The notes below the pieces were generated by a model that was not told the DNA's origin, made no database searches, and saw only the letters and a list, made by a program, of their open reading frames with translations. A program made the translations under genes and the position numbers. A stretch of DNA of 22,068 nt, from assembly GCA_045589235.1 (NCBI GenBank), contig JAZNOR010000024.1, forward strand, positions 1 to 22,068, given 5' to 3'. The stretch is from RGIG7332 sp045589235 (GTDB lineage Bacteria; Bacillota; Clostridia; Oscillospirales; JAAYXM01). Of the stretch, positions 20,701 through 22,068 are shown one piece after another (position 1 is the first letter of the stretch; each line of letters starts with the position of its first letter).

Positions 20701-22068
20701 GTTACAATTACTAATGAAGATGGCTCAACCACAACTGAAACAAGAACAAGCAACTGGAAGTTCCATTCAACAAACGCTCCAGATGATCCGACGGGTGGAA
20801 ATCTCTACCTCGGTAAAGCGGATTACTCAAACCTTACTGCTTGGCTTCCGCGTTGGGTTGCAATAACAACAAAGTATCCGGCAGCAGGTAAGTATACAAT
20901 TACTCTCAATCACTCTAATAGCAACAAGGCTGCTCAGCAGGTTGCATTCTGGGCGCTCCCGGCTGACACAGCTGATGTTGCTGCAGTTATTGCAACTAAG
21001 ACTCCGGATGGTATCGCAGATACTACATACGTAGCAGATGGCGGTTCATACATCAGAACTCCGGCTATGGATATTGAAGTATCTCCGGCTATGGCAGGTA
21101 AGGAATTTATCCTTGCATTCAAGACAATCGTTCCGACTCCGACTGCATACTATCACTTAGCTTGGAAAGATATCACATTCTCAGGCTCAGCTGACGTTGC
21201 AGCAACTCTTCCAGAAACTCTTCCGGCACAGAAGTTTACAAATGTTGAAGTAACAGCAGATAAGACTGCTATTGAGAACTGGGAGACAGCTCAGCTTTCA
21301 GCTAAGGGTATTATGAGCTACGCAGTTAACGGCTCAGCAGATGCTGATATGTCAGCAGCTACCGTTACTTGGAAGTCAAGTGACGCAGCTATCGCTTCTG
21401 TTAACAACAATGGTGTTGTTACATGGAAGGGCGAAGGCGAAGCAACAATTACCGCAACCGTTAAGATTGGCGATGTTTCAAAGAGTGGTACAATCGTTAT
21501 CACTTGCGGCGTAGCTCCGAATGCAGAAGGCTGGGGCGGCGCTGATAATTCAGCTTACTACGTTGTTAAGCGCACAGCTCCGAAAAAGGATATTAACCTT
21601 GGATACTTTACAAAGAGAAATGCTGACAACACCTTAGAAGGCTTGGATTATCTCACATCAACCTACACCAATACTAACTGGTATTCAGATGGTGATTTTA
21701 ATGCGAACGTTTATGTTCGTGAGTGGGATAGTATTAAGTATCAGACATCAAGTGCAACCAACTTTGGTTCAATTATTCTTGATATGCCGACTACCCCTGG
21801 TTACTACACATTAAAGTCTCAGGTTATGTTCAGCGTTTCATCAGCTGAGTATGATTACTGGCTCTTCCCGGTATCAACAGATGTTGATGCAGCAATGCTC
21901 ACAACTGACAGTGCAAACTATGTTGGCCACGGTGTAGCTACTAGCGAAGCTGCATTTGAAGCAGGCATTGTTAACGTTACAGAGAATATGGGCGAGATGA
22001 AGCTCGTATGGCGCTCAACCGTTCAGAATAACGGTAGCGGCGGTAGCCAGATTGGCTCATACGGTTCT
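17719..22068 (+). CDS. Giant secreted repeat protein: roughly 200-residue modules alternating with Ig-like group 2 domains; 3' end beyond window
   Basis: An open frame of 1450 codons runs to the window edge with no stop. AAGGAGG lies 7 bases before the ATG. Residues 1-31 form a signal peptide, cleaved probably after AQA (29-31). Then comes an alternating series: module 33-238, Big_2-like 245-333, module 335-545, Big_2-like 554-645, module 650-868, Big_2-like 872-958, divergent module 959-1169, Big_2-like 1170-1262, module from 1265. The Ig-like units show the usual ATVDxNGxVT and GTAKITV signatures. Modules share W-A-G-x-E-N, NWYSDG, FGSIIxxxP, GxYTL, MLTTDSANYVGHG and YGGYFG. I do not recognise the module; a carbohydrate- or surface-binding beta-sandwich is a guess. 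The wall or membrane anchor, if any, lies beyond the window. It has its own promoter and long leader. Confidence 0.93.
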   Translation, partial: MKSTMKKLVSFALAFAMILSFVPAGIVDAQASDVAWAGSENTTYYTIPDLWYATAAYESFSTYTTTIHDKNSDGTKDRGEVTFETNWRTDGDDAPRSVDIRANADIRYRTHDGTANFGSIILKLPEAQGVYTLSAAIWNNDAGVDIDLWAFDVETDLDVSMLTTDSPNYIGRGKNASGLYEAGLFTVDGSYTDGEVKIAWKSAGEGAETSHYLYFGGQGQPAAYPDIPATTAFILDGTPNEKLASIAAATDKETIDFDKNETATVSVSGVMNTGAVVELENATVTYAGNNDAVATVDAESGVVTPVGKGTVTVTATAIVDEVEYTASVDINVIKFGWAGAENITEYKAQDMDNVAVPVKDFNAKEVTVLDGTTTTNDAGETVIATGRNRTFTNNWYSDGNYSVYSFTDDKEGRFHYRATEPYHFGSLIIELPEEVGLYTLKTSVLTTYTTSKYDFFVFDKDVWVTADMLTTDSAHYIGTADTTVGSDINCGVVSVTQNLAGEDVKLVWKASADTVAGSHTGNTGSYGGYFGTGKTDAEFILDGTAKDTTPAAAFSRVELSADKDTIEYWETANLSVEGYLSYAVNGTDKVELDGATYAYTSDNTDVATVDENGEVSWVSEGTAKITVAVTYEGKTAYGAITIKTGAAPTYDGWAGSENSVTYSVPAPAASDFIGNRPNTELKYFTQRNAPSSLNEGLSANFVEGYTYPNTNWYSDGDYTANKLLVRGWGSFMYGQSDADRFGSVIIDMPAVAGFYTLKAQASPAASEYDFWLFPATTDVDASMLTTDSANYVGHGVKDSTSVYEAGVVEVTENMGEMKLVWRGTVGDLDGGNTNGANVKNIGLYGGYFGGGNALGASNAAFAFDGTPNEKLADITVTADTSIKLGNTGKIEVTEAKLNTGVAIDLADAKITFAGDNATVATVDANGNITAKAAGDVNITATVSYKGLTASKTVAVNVYDVNYGNADVELGFYRPIVISTPGVSTAPWAEYKTYKVTITNEDGSTTTETRTSNWKFHSTNAPDDPTGGNLYLGKADYSNLTAWLPRWVAITTKYPAAGKYTITLNHSNSNKAAQQVAFWALPADTADVAAVIATKTPDGIADTTYVADGGSYIRTPAMDIEVSPAMAGKEFILAFKTIVPTPTAYYHLAWKDITFSGSADVAATLPETLPAQKFTNVEVTADKTAIENWETAQLSAKGIMSYAVNGSADADMSAATVTWKSSDAAIASVNNNGVVTWKGEGEATITATVKIGDVSKSGTIVITCGVAPNAEGWGGADNSAYYVVKRTAPKKDINLGYFTKRNADNTLEGLDYLTSTYTNTNWYSDGDFNANVYVREWDSIKYQTSSATNFGSIILDMPTTPGYYTLKSQVMFSVSSAEYDYWLFPVSTDVDAAMLTTDSANYVGHGVATSEAAFEAGIVNVTENMGEMKLVWRSTVQNNGSGGSQIGSYGS
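17815..22068 (+). repeat. Coding repeats of the giant secreted protein
   Basis: Module units lie at about 17815-18432, 18721-19353, 19666-20322, 20593-21225 (divergent) and 21511 to the end. Ig-like units lie at about 18451-18717, 19378-19653, 20332-20592 and 21226-21504. Modules 3 and 5 are the most alike: GGCGAGATGAAGCTCGTATG occurs in both (20161 and 21991), and the stretch around 20050-20105 is nearly repeated at 21889-21944. This points to recent duplication or gene conversion. Confidence 0.85.

Noticed and set aside
18573..21503. Several 60-107 codon frames on the minus strand inside the surface-protein gene
   Set aside because: They are repetitive shadows of the plus-strand Ala/Thr/Val-rich repeats and lack ribosome binding sites.

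Overview
The window looks like chromosomal DNA of a low-to-mid GC, Gram-positive Clostridia bacterium, most likely an uncultured gut Oscillospiraceae/Ruminococcaceae-type organism. This is inferred from strong GGAGG ribosome binding sites, near-consensus sigma-A promoters with 17-base spacers, an EF-P gene followed by a CD1247-type gene, a YqeG-family phosphatase, a TnpV-type transposon protein and a very large secreted Ig-like repeat protein. No species can be named from the sequence alone.

Layout. (1) 1-670: the end of a mobile element (TnpV protein, cut by the window edge) lies next to a tRNA-Leu(CAG) with its own promoter and terminator. (2) 668-3935: housekeeping region with an unrecognised 240-residue protein, a YqeG-type HAD phosphatase overlapping an endonuclease IV-family TIM barrel gene, elongation factor P, and a CD1247-type protein with a Cys/Asp-rich tail. 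(3) 3978-8834, minus strand: a CPA1 cation/proton antiporter with C-terminal regulatory domains, then three paralogous exported proteins built from one, four and four copies of the same roughly 95-residue unit. (4) 8999-17146: a sugar-modifying gene group. It holds a DegT/DnrJ/EryC1/StrS aminotransferase, a mutarotase-like protein, a ceramidase-like hydrolase (minus strand), and an operon of a second DegT aminotransferase, a Gfo/Idh/MocA oxidoreductase, a short class I xylose isomerase homologue and, after a strong hairpin, a PIG-L deacetylase. (5) 17147-17718: a long non-coding stretch with two terminators, a candidate small RNA, a promoter and a structured leader. (6) 17719 to the window end: a secreted protein of at least 1450 residues alternating a roughly 200-residue unrecognised module with bacterial Ig-like group 2 domains.

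How it may work together. The operon at 12932-17146 combines PLP transamination or dehydration, NAD(P)-dependent oxidoreduction, aldose/ketose isomerisation and N-deacetylation. With the flanking aminotransferase, mutarotase-like and ceramidase-like genes it reads as a pathway that makes or breaks down an amino sugar, aminocyclitol or keto-sugar conjugate. A near-perfect LacI-type palindrome fills the spacer of the operon promoter, so induction by a sugar ligand is likely. The isomerase gene has codon use like that of EF-P, which suggests heavy expression. The substrate is not readable from sequence. No CRISPR array, rRNA or complete insertion sequence was seen.
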